A stretch of DNA of 64,000 nucleotides, taken from assembly GCF_964204645.1 (NCBI RefSeq), contig NC_134034.1, positions 5,015,414 through 5,079,413 of the forward strand, written 5' to 3'. Positions 12,148 to 20,466 of the stretch are shown piece by piece. Position 1 is the stretch's first letter, and every line of letters starts with the position of its first letter. The DNA comes from Tubulanus polymorphus (lineage: Eukaryota > Nemertea > Palaeonemertea > Tubulaniformes > Tubulanidae). The notes beneath the pieces were generated by a model. That model was not told where the DNA came from. It did no database searches and was given only the letters and a program-made list of their open reading frames with translations. Both the position numbers and the translations under genes were made by a program.

Positions 12148-12601
12148 TGGAACACAAAGATCAACCAGAAATTCTAAGCCAACCAACGGATAAGGAACGA
12201 TTGCTACTGGATAGTGAAACTCAGGAATCAATAGAAATGGAGGATGAAACTCTCGTAATTGACGAACAAACTTCACAAAATTACAAGAACATTTGGACTA
12301 TCATCAAGAAATGGTGAAAATTCTGAGTGATGTAATACATAATAAACAATTACCGCGCGAACTACAATTACCAAAATTACCAGCAACGCGACTCAAATTG
12401 CTGTTGGGACTCAAAGAATCGAAAACTAAGAAAATGAGTGGAGATATCAGTGCCGGTTTTCTTTCAAAACTGAGAAGAGTAGGTAGATTAATAAAATATG
12501 AAAAATTCAAAATATTAGGATTAGCATTTAGTGAAGTAGTCAGATATTTACCAGAAATTGAAGAAATGATTGGAAACAATCCAGTAATTAAAGAATTCTA
12601 G
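12148..12601 (+). pseudogene. Unrecognised left-arm gene, frameshifted
   Basis: An ATG at 12148 opens 56 acidic codons ending at 12318. A second frame that overlaps it (from about 12263, ending 12601) continues with a basic segment and a hydrophobic C-terminal part (LGLAFSEVVRYLPEIEEMI). The overlap lies at an AAAA run near 12280, so a 1-nt indel in one gene is the simplest reading; programmed slippage is less likely. The upstream intron candidate suggests a spliced transcript. The homologous locus in B (53831-54058) is short and lacks an ATG. No family recognised. Confidence 0.45.
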
Positions 12602-13336
12602 ACAAAATTATAAATTATAACACTGAAGGTCTTTGTAATATAGATATCAAAAATGTAATCTCGATTGTATATATCTGTTTTAATATTGTATTGATTACTG
12701 TTAACTGTGTATTGCGCAATAACCGGTCCGATTGAACCGCATTTCTATTGTTCTCCATTGTTCTACTATTGATCGTTGTTGACTGAAACAGCTGCTCAAT
12801 ATTGATTGGTTACAGTTCTATATTTGAATGTTGTAGTTTACAGAATAAAAATATAACTGTGTATTGCGCAATAACCGGTCCGATTGAACCGCTTTTCTAT
12901 TGTTCTCCATTGTTCTATTATCGATCGCTAAAATTTGTATAATAAATATATGTGTTTATGAAATTAGATTTCCACCAGTCGTTTCTTTGAATTTATTTTC
13001 AGTTGAGGATTTGATATCGAGGATCCGAAATGACTTATCTGGACAGTTATAATTACTGCTCCTATAGATAGACAATAGTAGTGAGATAATCTAAATCCTA
13101 ATTTAAATAAAATATAATAAAAATTACATACCTTCAACTATCTATTATTTCTATTATATTTTTAATATTTTCTTTTCAAAAGAGAATACTTTATATTTTG
13201 AATAGATTTGAATAGAAATTCTTTAAATTCAAATAGCTAGTATCAGTAGTCAATACTAGAATTCTTTAGCTTTAACTAGCTAGTATCATTTGAAGAATAC
13301 TTATAACATTATTCTTATTAAATTTCTCTAATATAA
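12602..13336. other. Non-coding spacer with a direct repeat and displaced block
   Basis: There is no convincing gene. It holds the 73-bp repeat pair (12703/12855) and, at 13008-13090, a block (GATATCGAGGATCCGAAATG onward) that in element B directly follows the small zinc-finger chimera. The rest is A+T-rich leader with AGCTAGTATCA repeated at about 13240 and 13280. Confidence 0.6.
12703..12929. repeat. 73-bp direct repeat, period 152 bp
   Basis: AACTGTGTATTGCGCAATAA starts at 12703 and again at 12855. The copies are near identical for about 73 bp and include the palindrome ATTGCGCAAT, CCGGTCCGATTGAACCGC and a TTCTATTGTTCTCC run. Confidence 0.85.
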
Positions 13337-13942
13337 ATGTCTAAGAAATCGAATAAGAATAATGTTAAAGTTGAAAAAACTTTGGAAGATTTAGGTTTAA
13401 CAGATGATAATGATAATGTGGCAACTAAATGTGATAATAAAATTGATAACAATATTGATTACGAGTACTATTTATATTGTAAGCATCATCTAGAACTATT
13501 AATTGCGAGTGGAAAAACTAAAGAGTTTATTGGTAAAACAATAACTTTTCAAGAATTAGATAATATGAACAAAGAAAAAGTAATCAAATATTTTAAGATT
13601 TATGAAGAGTCAAGATTAGCTAGAATAAATGATTCTATTTCAGATGGTATTGTCAAATGTTATTCTAAGTTATGTAACCAGTTAATACCAATTGATGATG
13701 AAAATAAATTATATAATGATTTGAAAAATGACTACTTAGTTATGACTGAATTACAAAAATGGGTTGGATATGCTTCATTCCAATTAGGATCGGTTATGAC
13801 GTTGATTTCTACTGGTGTCATAACATTTTCGAACATTAAACCTATGGAATATAAATCAGGTAAGAACGAAACAGATGTACTACAACAAAACATCGAAACA
13901 GAAAATGAATCAGAACAAAAATTAACTAAAATAAATGAGTGA
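13337..13942 (+). CDS. 201-aa left-arm protein, membrane-associated candidate
   Basis: The protein has 201 aa with an acidic Asn/Asp-rich N-terminus (1-45), a helical middle, and a hydrophobic stretch near 150-170 (ASFQLGSVMTLISTGVITF) that may be one membrane segment. Related predicted proteins accompany Polinton-like clusters in other invertebrates (from memory, no search). The ATG follows TTTCTCTAATATAA, the same leader as in element B (52097). It overlaps the next frame by 8 nt (ATGAGTGA). The B copy is also open (202 aa) and similar, which suggests a conserved role, perhaps structural or membrane-linked; function is unknown. Confidence 0.75.
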   Translation: MSKKSNKNNVKVEKTLEDLGLTDDNDNVATKCDNKIDNNIDYEYYLYCKHHLELLIASGKTKEFIGKTITFQELDNMNKEKVIKYFKIYEESRLARINDSISDGIVKCYSKLCNQLIPIDDENKLYNDLKNDYLVMTELQKWVGYASFQLGSVMTLISTGVITFSNIKPMEYKSGKNETDVLQQNIETENESEQKLTKINE

Positions 13943-14309
13943 TAGCGTTAAGAAAAAGGCTAGATCCGAGAAACAAATTAAATGGGCAAGAGAATTAGGT
14001 AAAAGATCTTCAGAATTAAAAAAAGCTAAGAAAAAGAAATTAACTGATATAAATGAATCACCTGATGATGCCGTACGACACCCGCACGGTGGTATTGATT
14101 CAAATAATAATCCATCTGATTCTTCTAATGTTGGAAGTAATTATAAATTATATATTACAATTGGATTAGTAACAGTTATTATATTATCCGGTGTAATATA
14201 TAAATCAAAATTCAAATCCAATGATAAAGATGATTCTAATGATAATAAACCCATCATACCAGAAAATAAATCAAATGAAAATAAATCTAAAATATTATTA
14301 ATGGATTAA
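13935..14309 (+). CDS. 124-aa basic single-pass membrane protein
   Basis: A strongly basic N-terminus (SVKKKARSEKQIKWARELGK) is followed by Lys-rich and Ser/Asn-rich linkers. One clear transmembrane segment lies at about residues 73-93 (LYITIGLVTVIILSGVIYK), then a polar tail. It starts inside the stop region of the previous gene and ends 3 bp before the integrase. The B copy is interrupted by TGA at the membrane segment. Its role is unknown; a small DNA-binding or virion membrane protein is possible. Confidence 0.75.
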   Translation: MSDSVKKKARSEKQIKWARELGKRSSELKKAKKKKLTDINESPDDAVRHPHGGIDSNNNPSDSSNVGSNYKLYITIGLVTVIILSGVIYKSKFKSNDKDDSNDNKPIIPENKSNENKSKILLMD

Positions 14310-14312
14310 AAT

Positions 14313-15401
14313 ATGATGAAAAAAGAACAATATTTAAGAGATTTGTATTATAACCCAGAAAGTGAAGTATCATATTCAAGTGTTTCGGAATTATGGGATA
14401 AAATTAAATCTGATAAAGAAAAAATAAAATATAGTGAATTAAAATCATGGTTACAAAATCAACCCACATATCAAATTCATAAAAAGATGGATAAAAAATA
14501 TTTAACAAGAAAAGTAATGGTTTCATATATCGATCAACAATGGCAAGCTGATTTAATTGACATGAAAAACTTAGAAGAATATAACAAAGGATATTTTTGG
14601 ATACTAAATGTTATAGATATATTCAGTAGATACGCATGGAGTATCCCGATTAAAAATAAAACTGGTATAGAAGTTACAAATGCTTTTAAATCTATATTTA
14701 AAGAAGCTATTCCAGATAAGATACAATTTGATGAAGGTAAAGAATTTTATAACAAACATTTTAAAAAACTATTATCTGATAACGATGTAGAATATTTTTC
14801 AACACACTCAGATAAAAAAGCATCTATTATAGAAAGATTTAATAAAACATTGAAAACTAGAATGTGGAAATATTTCACCGCTAATGAAACATATAAATAT
14901 ATCGATGTGTTAGATGATTTAGTGAAAGGTTATAATAATTCTAAACATAATTCTATAAATATGAAACCTATACAAGCTAGAAAAGAAGAAAATTCAGAAA
15001 TAGTTTGGAATAATTTATATGGAGCGTTTGTTACACACGATTTCGGTGAACCTAAATTTAAAATAGGACAACACGTTAGAATTTCTAAATATCGAAAAAC
15101 ATTTTATAAAGGTTATACCCCTAATTTTACAGAAGAAATATTTAAAATTAAAAAGATAATATTAACTAAACCATTTGTTTATAAATTGTTTGATTTAAAA
15201 GATGAAGAAATATTAGGTTATTTTTATGAACAAGAATTATCATTAGTACCAAATCCAGATGAAATAGAATACAAAATAGAAAAAGTATTGAAAACAAAAA
15301 CTCTTAAAGGAAAAAAGTATTCTTTGGTGAAATATAAAGGATATGATGATAAATTTAATGAATGGATTTTATCTAGTAAAATTAAAAGAATAAATGAATA
15401 A
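14313..15401 (+). CDS. INT: Polinton integrase with C-terminal chromodomain
   Basis: The protein has 362 aa. Residues 20-57 form the typical Polinton N-terminal helical segment (SELKSWLQNQPTYQIHKK). The rve/RNase H-like core has acidic residues at about D80 (WQADLIDM), D140 (IQFDEGKEFYN) and E174 (SIIERFNKTLK), the retroviral-type DDE triad. An SH3-like part follows at about 248-285 (GQHVRISKYRKTFYKGYTPN). A chromodomain sits at about 313-358 (YSLVKYKGYDDKFNEWI), which in other elements binds modified histones and biases insertion. It would cut and join the TIR ends, giving the 6-bp duplication. Two adjacent ATGs, at 14313 and 14316, are possible starts. It overlaps the ATPase by 8 nt (ATGAATAA). 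Intact here; broken in B. Confidence 0.95.
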   Translation: MMKKEQYLRDLYYNPESEVSYSSVSELWDKIKSDKEKIKYSELKSWLQNQPTYQIHKKMDKKYLTRKVMVSYIDQQWQADLIDMKNLEEYNKGYFWILNVIDIFSRYAWSIPIKNKTGIEVTNAFKSIFKEAIPDKIQFDEGKEFYNKHFKKLLSDNDVEYFSTHSDKKASIIERFNKTLKTRMWKYFTANETYKYIDVLDDLVKGYNNSKHNSINMKPIQARKEENSEIVWNNLYGAFVTHDFGEPKFKIGQHVRISKYRKTFYKGYTPNFTEEIFKIKKIILTKPFVYKLFDLKDEEILGYFYEQELSLVPNPDEIEYKIEKVLKTKTLKGKKYSLVKYKGYDDKFNEWILSSKIKRINE

Positions 15402-16008
15402 AGATTTATTTATATTTGAACCGCATAATATGTTAGTTACTGGAGTTACAAATTGTGGTAAAACACATTTCATATTAGACTTGTTAGAAACTATTTATAA
15501 AAATCATTTTGATAATATAATATTATTCTGTCCTACTTATGAAATGAATGAAACGTATAATAGAGATATAGTTTTTAAAGATAAAAAGTTTATTATATTA
15601 AATTCTAAAACAGTGAAAGATAATTTAGATAATTGTATAAAAATTGCATTAGATATTTATAAAGGATCTAATACATTATTTATTATTGATGATTGCGCAA
15701 ATTTACATGATTCTAAAATTAGAGAAAGTGAGTTGTGTTATTTAGCTTTCTCTGGTAGACATTTTGGGATAACAACTTGGGTTTTAAATCAGAAATATAA
15801 TTCAATTGTGAAAGATTTTAGAGAGAATATAAGATTTCTAGTTTTATTCTACAACAAAGATAGAAAATCTATGCAACAATCATTGGAAGAAAATCAAATT
15901 ATACCTACTGAATTACATGATGAATATATGAATAAATTAAAAAATAATAAAGGTTCAAAATTATTACTGAGATTACAATTTCCTTATGAATATAAATTTA
16001 TAAAATAA
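15394..16008 (+). CDS. ATP: A32/FtsK-like packaging ATPase
   Basis: The protein has 204 aa. The Walker A motif is GVTNCGKT (residues 17-24), Walker B is TLFIIDD (94-100), and a conserved downstream GRHFGITTWVLNQ segment (121-133) ends in the Gln sensor expected for this family. The short length and these motifs match the Polinton/virophage/poxvirus A32-type genome-packaging ATPases. It starts within the integrase stop region. Its presence supports a virion stage for the element. The frame is intact; the B copy has one nonsense codon near its end. Confidence 0.92.
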   Translation: MNKDLFIFEPHNMLVTGVTNCGKTHFILDLLETIYKNHFDNIILFCPTYEMNETYNRDIVFKDKKFIILNSKTVKDNLDNCIKIALDIYKGSNTLFIIDDCANLHDSKIRESELCYLAFSGRHFGITTWVLNQKYNSIVKDFRENIRFLVLFYNKDRKSMQQSLEENQIIPTELHDEYMNKLKNNKGSKLLLRLQFPYEYKFIK

Positions 16009-16599
16009 AATCCTAATTCAAAATATTATAGAATTCACTGTATATTGATGGATGAGTGGATGAATTGGATGAATTGGATGAATTGGAAGAGTGGATGAAT
16101 GGAAGAGTGTAATAATATATAATTTACATATGTTTTTTATTTTTAAAACAGTAAGAGTTCGATTTGAAGATGTCATATAATAATAAATATATTTTTATAA
16201 AATAATAAAATGACAGATAATAAATGTCATATAATAATAAATATATTTTCATAAAATAATAAATAATAAAATAATAAATAATAAAATGATAAATAATAAA
16301 TATATTTTTTATAAAATAATAAATAATAAAATGATAAATAATAAATATCATATAATAATAAATAATAAATATCATATAATAATAAATAATAAATGTCATA
16401 TAATAATAAATATATATTGTGTTAAATTTAATAAAGAATAAAAATATTATATTTATACTCATACTATTCTTCCAATTTATGTGTTAAAAAGTAAAATATA
16501 TATATTATTATACTCATCCACTCTTTCACTCATCCAATTCATCCAACTCTTCCAATTCATCCATTCATCCATCAATATACAGTGAATTCTATAATCTTT
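16009..16599. repeat. Convergent-transcription spacer: inverted repeat around an A+T minisatellite
   Basis: The two gene arms meet here tail to tail. The outer parts (about 16026-16110 and 16513-16595) are inverted copies: GAATTCACTGTATATTGATG then GGATGAATTGG-type repeats, mirrored on the right. Between them is a minisatellite of AATAATAAATGTCATAT-like units with ATATATTTT spacers. A long hairpin in either transcript could serve as terminator and 3' processing site; AATAAA occurs repeatedly on the plus strand. Confidence 0.8.
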
Positions 16600-17667
16600 T
16601 TAATTTTCATTTTCATATTTTTCTTTAAGCTTATTGTATTCTAAATATATATCCATTTGCATTTTCTTTGATATAATTCCTGAATGATTCCCGAGTTTAT
16701 AATTCCTGAATGTTTTTCTTGAAAATATTTTTGGAATATAATTTTCGATTTCAGTTTTAGATGGATGTTTATTTAAAAATTCTCTAAAATCATCATATTT
16801 AAGTTCAAATAAGTTCATTGCATAACTTACATTTGGTTTAAAGTTATCTAACTTTTTCAATATGGTAACTATATCATTACTCAAGAAATAATCTATAAAT
16901 GTTTTTCTATACCACCGATAATCTAATATATTCTTATTATTAAATTTTGAATTTATAACTCTTGGATTTTCTATTACATTATCTGTACCAATATGTTTAA
17001 TTGAGTATTTATGATTCAATTGTTTATCATATATTACATATTCTTTACATTTTTCACACCAAGATTTAAATACTTTTATTGCATGGGCTGAATCATATCC
17101 ACTTTTTGTTTTTAATTTATAATGTTTTGCCCAATTAGCCTTTGTTATACATTCATTACAGAAAGCACAATAATTCTGATCCTCTTTACATTTATCTTTA
17201 TATATATTGGCATATGTTTTTACTAATTGTAAAATATGTTCATCTTTTTTGATGTGTAATAAATAATCATTATAATTATCAAAATCTTCTTCACAATACA
17301 TACATCTGATGTTATCTTTTGGTTGAACATTTGATTTTTCTATTTTAGGTTCAATATTATGTTCTATTTTAGGTTCAATATTATCATCATTCGATGTAGA
17401 AGGTATAACATTATCTTCTATTTTAGGTTCAATATTATTTTCTATTTTAGTTTCAATATTATCTTTTATTTTAGGTTCAATATTATCTTCTATTTTTATA
17501 TCAATATAATTATTACGTTCAATTAAATATTCTTTGTATTGATTTAATTCATTTAATAAAAATGTTCCAATATATTCATTTATTCTTTTATAAGGTATTA
17601 CATAATACAAATCATCATTGATTTCTTTATCAGCTTTGATTCTTTCATATACTTTACCTCCTTCCAT
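16600..17667 (-). CDS. C2H2 zinc-finger protein with repeat linker (355 aa)
   Basis: It begins MEGGKVYERIKAD. A linker at about residues 55-110 is made of DNIEPKIE/DNIETKIE units plus one NVIPSTSN unit. Zinc-finger-like segments follow: CMYCEEDFDNYNDYLLH (about 124-140), CAFCNECITKANWAKHYKLK and CEKCKEYVIYDKQLNHKYSIKH. The C-terminal half is basic and may be helical. It is preceded by an early-like leader (TTTAATAAAAAT...ATAATAAATG), unlike the adjacent capsid gene. The B homologue keeps the first residues and a zinc finger but has a different linker. Likely a DNA-binding or regulatory protein; the exact role is unknown. Confidence 0.7.
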   Translation of the reverse strand: MEGGKVYERIKADKEINDDLYYVIPYKRINEYIGTFLLNELNQYKEYLIERNNYIDIKIEDNIEPKIKDNIETKIENNIEPKIEDNVIPSTSNDDNIEPKIEHNIEPKIEKSNVQPKDNIRCMYCEEDFDNYNDYLLHIKKDEHILQLVKTYANIYKDKCKEDQNYCAFCNECITKANWAKHYKLKTKSGYDSAHAIKVFKSWCEKCKEYVIYDKQLNHKYSIKHIGTDNVIENPRVINSKFNNKNILDYRWYRKTFIDYFLSNDIVTILKKLDNFKPNVSYAMNLFELKYDDFREFLNKHPSKTEIENYIPKIFSRKTFRNYKLGNHSGIISKKMQMDIYLEYNKLKEKYENEN

Positions 17668-17700
17668 TTATTATATATATTTTTATTAAAGTTAAAATTT
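17668..17700 (-). promoter_or_regulatory. Early-like leader of the C2H2 gene
   Basis: TTTTAACTTTAATAAAAATA then TATATAATAA before the ATG; the B copy at 48210-48238 has the same core. Confidence 0.5.
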
Positions 17701-18947
17701 TAATACATAACACTATCTAATTGTGAATTTATAATATTTAATTGCGCGTCAGATATAATATAAATATGCATTTTAAAATTTTTGATTCCCTTTTTCTTTT
17801 TCATGAATAATTGTATTCCATCTTTTGTATTTTGTAGTTTTTTTCCAGAACCATGTAATGAATTATCTTCAGTTGTTCTAAAATCTAACCATAATGCATA
17901 TTTATTACCGGTATAATAATCAATTTGATTAATGTTACAATTTTCAAATGATTTTACTTTTTCATTCATAAAATGTTTTTTAATTTCTACCCATTGATCT
18001 ATCATTCTCATTCCTTGACAAAATATTTTATTTGCTATTCCTTCGATGGTTATTTCTACTTTTGTTATTTCAGGATTATAATAATTGTCAACATTTATTG
18101 CGCCATTAGTATACGTTCCAATAGTAAAAAATATTAATATACCTTTAATAGATCTTCTAGGAAAGTTAATATTCTCATTTATTATTTCATCATTTGCATT
18201 AATAGTTACAGTTTTAAATTTATCAATATAATCATATAATAATGAAAATCCTTGATTGTATTTAGTTTGAATTATACTTGAAATATTTTCATCAGTTACT
18301 GTATCATATTCTAAACATATATTCGATAATTTATAACTCATATCTTTATTAACGCTAGATATTACAATTTCATTTACAGGAGCAAATGTTATCTCAAATA
18401 TAACATCTTCTTGAATTGCGTATTTATATAAAGGTGCATTATTATTTATCAATTCAAAGTCTAATGGAATTTTATATTTGTTTCCATATATACTTTTTAT
18501 TAATTTATCTACATCATTTGTTAATATTGCGCTATTAGCTTCTGATCTTAATTTATTTTGGTTTTCTGATTGGATGCCTTGAAATATCATATTATTTCTA
18601 TTTTCTTTAGTTAACCATAAATCTTTATAATGCATAAATGAATTATAATCATCTAATGAGAAAACTGTTTCTGGACCAATCTTTATAGTTAACTTTTTAA
18701 TCAAATATCTTCCAACATTATCAACGACATAATTATTATTATTACCGATTACTTTTATATCGGCTGATAAATAAATACTGTTTGGAACATAAAAAGTATT
18801 TTGTGTTAATCTCGGAATTCTAACGTATAAAGTTTCATCGGGATTAATATTTGAAGGGTTATGAGTAATTATATGATGTGATCTTTCTGCTTTAATAGCA
18901 TTAGATATTCTATGATTCTTAGAAGGATTGATATAACTCCCACTCAT
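17700..18947 (-). CDS. Candidate major capsid protein (415 aa)
   Basis: A 415-aa beta-rich, low-cysteine protein with alternating hydrophobic residues. Recognisable landmarks are DETLYVRIPRL (about 38-48), YLIKKLTIKIGPETVFSLDD (about 82-101), MHYKDLWLTKENRN, the KIPLDFELINNNAPLY segment and VEITIEGIANKIFCQGMR near 287-304. From memory, this family is widespread beside PolB-type elements in cnidarians and other invertebrates; its position among late-signal genes and its size fit a double-jelly-roll major capsid protein, but I infer this and cannot prove the fold. The ATG follows a strong late-type signal (AATTTTTTTGTTAAATAAATG). The copy in B has the same length, is open and is nearly identical, the best-preserved long gene between the elements. 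Confidence 0.6.
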   Translation of the reverse strand: MSGSYINPSKNHRISNAIKAERSHHIITHNPSNINPDETLYVRIPRLTQNTFYVPNSIYLSADIKVIGNNNNYVVDNVGRYLIKKLTIKIGPETVFSLDDYNSFMHYKDLWLTKENRNNMIFQGIQSENQNKLRSEANSAILTNDVDKLIKSIYGNKYKIPLDFELINNNAPLYKYAIQEDVIFEITFAPVNEIVISSVNKDMSYKLSNICLEYDTVTDENISSIIQTKYNQGFSLLYDYIDKFKTVTINANDEIINENINFPRRSIKGILIFFTIGTYTNGAINVDNYYNPEITKVEITIEGIANKIFCQGMRMIDQWVEIKKHFMNEKVKSFENCNINQIDYYTGNKYALWLDFRTTEDNSLHGSGKKLQNTKDGIQLFMKKKKGIKNFKMHIYIISDAQLNIINSQLDSVMY

Positions 18948-18968
18948 TTATTTAACAAAAAAATTAAT
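18948..18968 (-). promoter_or_regulatory. Late-type start signal of the capsid candidate
   Basis: AATTTTTTTGTTAAATAA ends at the ATG. It is identical in B (46941-46958). It is one member of a series present at eight consecutive right-arm genes except the penton-like one. Confidence 0.65.
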
Positions 18969-18971
18969 TAT

Positions 18972-20450
18972 TTATTTTTTGATATTTTTTGATATCATAT
19001 TCACTAACCCAAAAATAATAGCACTTACAACTGTAATTAAAAATAAAATAATATGTTCAGCAGCAAAGTTAATAATGTTTCCTGCAGATTTCAATATAAA
19101 ACCAACAATTGAAGCAATAACTCCTGGTAAAGCTGCAGCAGATTTTTTAGATAGTTCCCATAAATATTTTGCTAATTTCTTTAAACCATCTTTAACTTTA
19201 TCTTGTATAGAATTATTTCCTGGGGGTTTATCTGGTTTATTTGGAGTGGGAGTAGGAGTAGATTTTAAAGCATTTGATATTGCTAAACCAATTGTTGTAA
19301 ATAACATAGTTACAGCTGTTAGAATTGAGAGAATTGTTATTCCTTCTAATTTAAATAATAATCTTATTCTGTCTTTTAATGATATTTCAGAATTTGGTTT
19401 AATCAACAAATCTTTAAAAATAACTTTTAATCTATTTATATTATAATCATATGATTTTAATAATAATTTAATTTCTTCTTTTTGTAATTCTATGTTATAT
19501 TCTAAATCATCTATTTCTTTTTCTAAATATGCATTTCTTTTTTTAAATTCAATTTCTTCAATAACTTTATTATCTCTATCTAATTTTAGTTGTTCTATTT
19601 CTTTATTTTTATCAGTTAATTCTTTTTCTAAAGTTCTAATTTTAAAATCTCTTATACTTTTATCATGCGCAATTTTATCAGATGCAAGTCTTAAACTAAT
19701 AATTTCTTTAATTGCTTTATCAGAAAATATATTTAAATCTTCTAATTCTTGTTTTGTTGCATCAATTAATCCATTCGGTAAAAGTTTTTCAATTGGAATT
19801 TTATTTGATTTAAGTTTACTAGTTTTGGAAGTTATATTCTGTTCAGAACTTGTTTCTGGTTCTAAATTATTATCGATTGTTTCAAATAATTCATTAATTC
19901 TTTGTTTAAATACTCTTTCATTTTTAATAATTTCTTCTTGTGTTACATCTTCTATTTCATTACTATTTCTTATTCTTTTAATTCTAGATAGTAATGAGTC
20001 AGACTTAAGCAAAGTTGATTCTGCTAATATTTTGTTTTGTTTTTTATAAGAGATATCAATATAATAATCATCTTTCAAATGATAATAATATTCACCATCT
20101 AAAGATTTTAATTCTTGTACTAAAAGTCTGGCGCCTCTAGCATTGATATTATATCCAGATTTTTCAAATATAGGTTTGAAATTATAAATATATTCATTAT
20201 ATTCTAAATTTTGTTTTACTAAATCTGGATTTTCATTTTCAGGATTTATTCTCGATCTAGTTCTTCTATCAAATTCATCTGTTGATTGACCTTTAGAACC
20301 ACTATCTGCTAAATTAGAATTATATGCTGATTCATCATCATTATCAATATTAGTTTCATTAAAATCGGGTTGTGGTTTATCATCAATATATCCTTCATTA
20401 TTATTTCCCATGTTTTCCATTTCATAATCTTCTCCACCTTCTACATCCAT
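18972..20450 (-). CDS. 492-aa coiled-coil protein with hydrophobic C-terminus
   Basis: The N-terminus is acidic (MDVEGGEDYEMENMG). A middle part has many Ser, Arg and Lys. A long coiled coil covers about 250-345 (heptads of Leu/Ile/Lys/Glu). Then come a membrane segment (ILSILTAVTMLFTTIGLAIS, about 374-393), a Pro/Thr linker (TPTPTPNKPDKPPGNN) and a hydrophobic end with two more candidate membrane helices (about 435-485). It has a late-type start signal. Layout suggests a virion or membrane scaffold protein. In B the C-terminal half is close to this copy while the N-terminal half is strongly diverged. Confidence 0.7.
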   Translation of the reverse strand: MDVEGGEDYEMENMGNNNEGYIDDKPQPDFNETNIDNDDESAYNSNLADSGSKGQSTDEFDRRTRSRINPENENPDLVKQNLEYNEYIYNFKPIFEKSGYNINARGARLLVQELKSLDGEYYYHLKDDYYIDISYKKQNKILAESTLLKSDSLLSRIKRIRNSNEIEDVTQEEIIKNERVFKQRINELFETIDNNLEPETSSEQNITSKTSKLKSNKIPIEKLLPNGLIDATKQELEDLNIFSDKAIKEIISLRLASDKIAHDKSIRDFKIRTLEKELTDKNKEIEQLKLDRDNKVIEEIEFKKRNAYLEKEIDDLEYNIELQKEEIKLLLKSYDYNINRLKVIFKDLLIKPNSEISLKDRIRLLFKLEGITILSILTAVTMLFTTIGLAISNALKSTPTPTPNKPDKPPGNNSIQDKVKDGLKKLAKYLWELSKKSAAALPGVIASIVGFILKSAGNIINFAAEHIILFLITVVSAIIFGLVNMISKNIKK

Positions 20451-20466
20451 TTACATAATAAAAAAA

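Noticed and set aside
16124-16462. 112-codon Tyr/Ile-rich frame in the convergence spacer
   Set aside because: Translation of the A+T minisatellite; no counterpart in B.
18979-20049. Plus-strand frames of 155 and 185 codons inside the 492-aa gene
   Set aside because: Antisense shadows of the coiled-coil/membrane gene; composition mirrors it and the B copy does not preserve them as genes.
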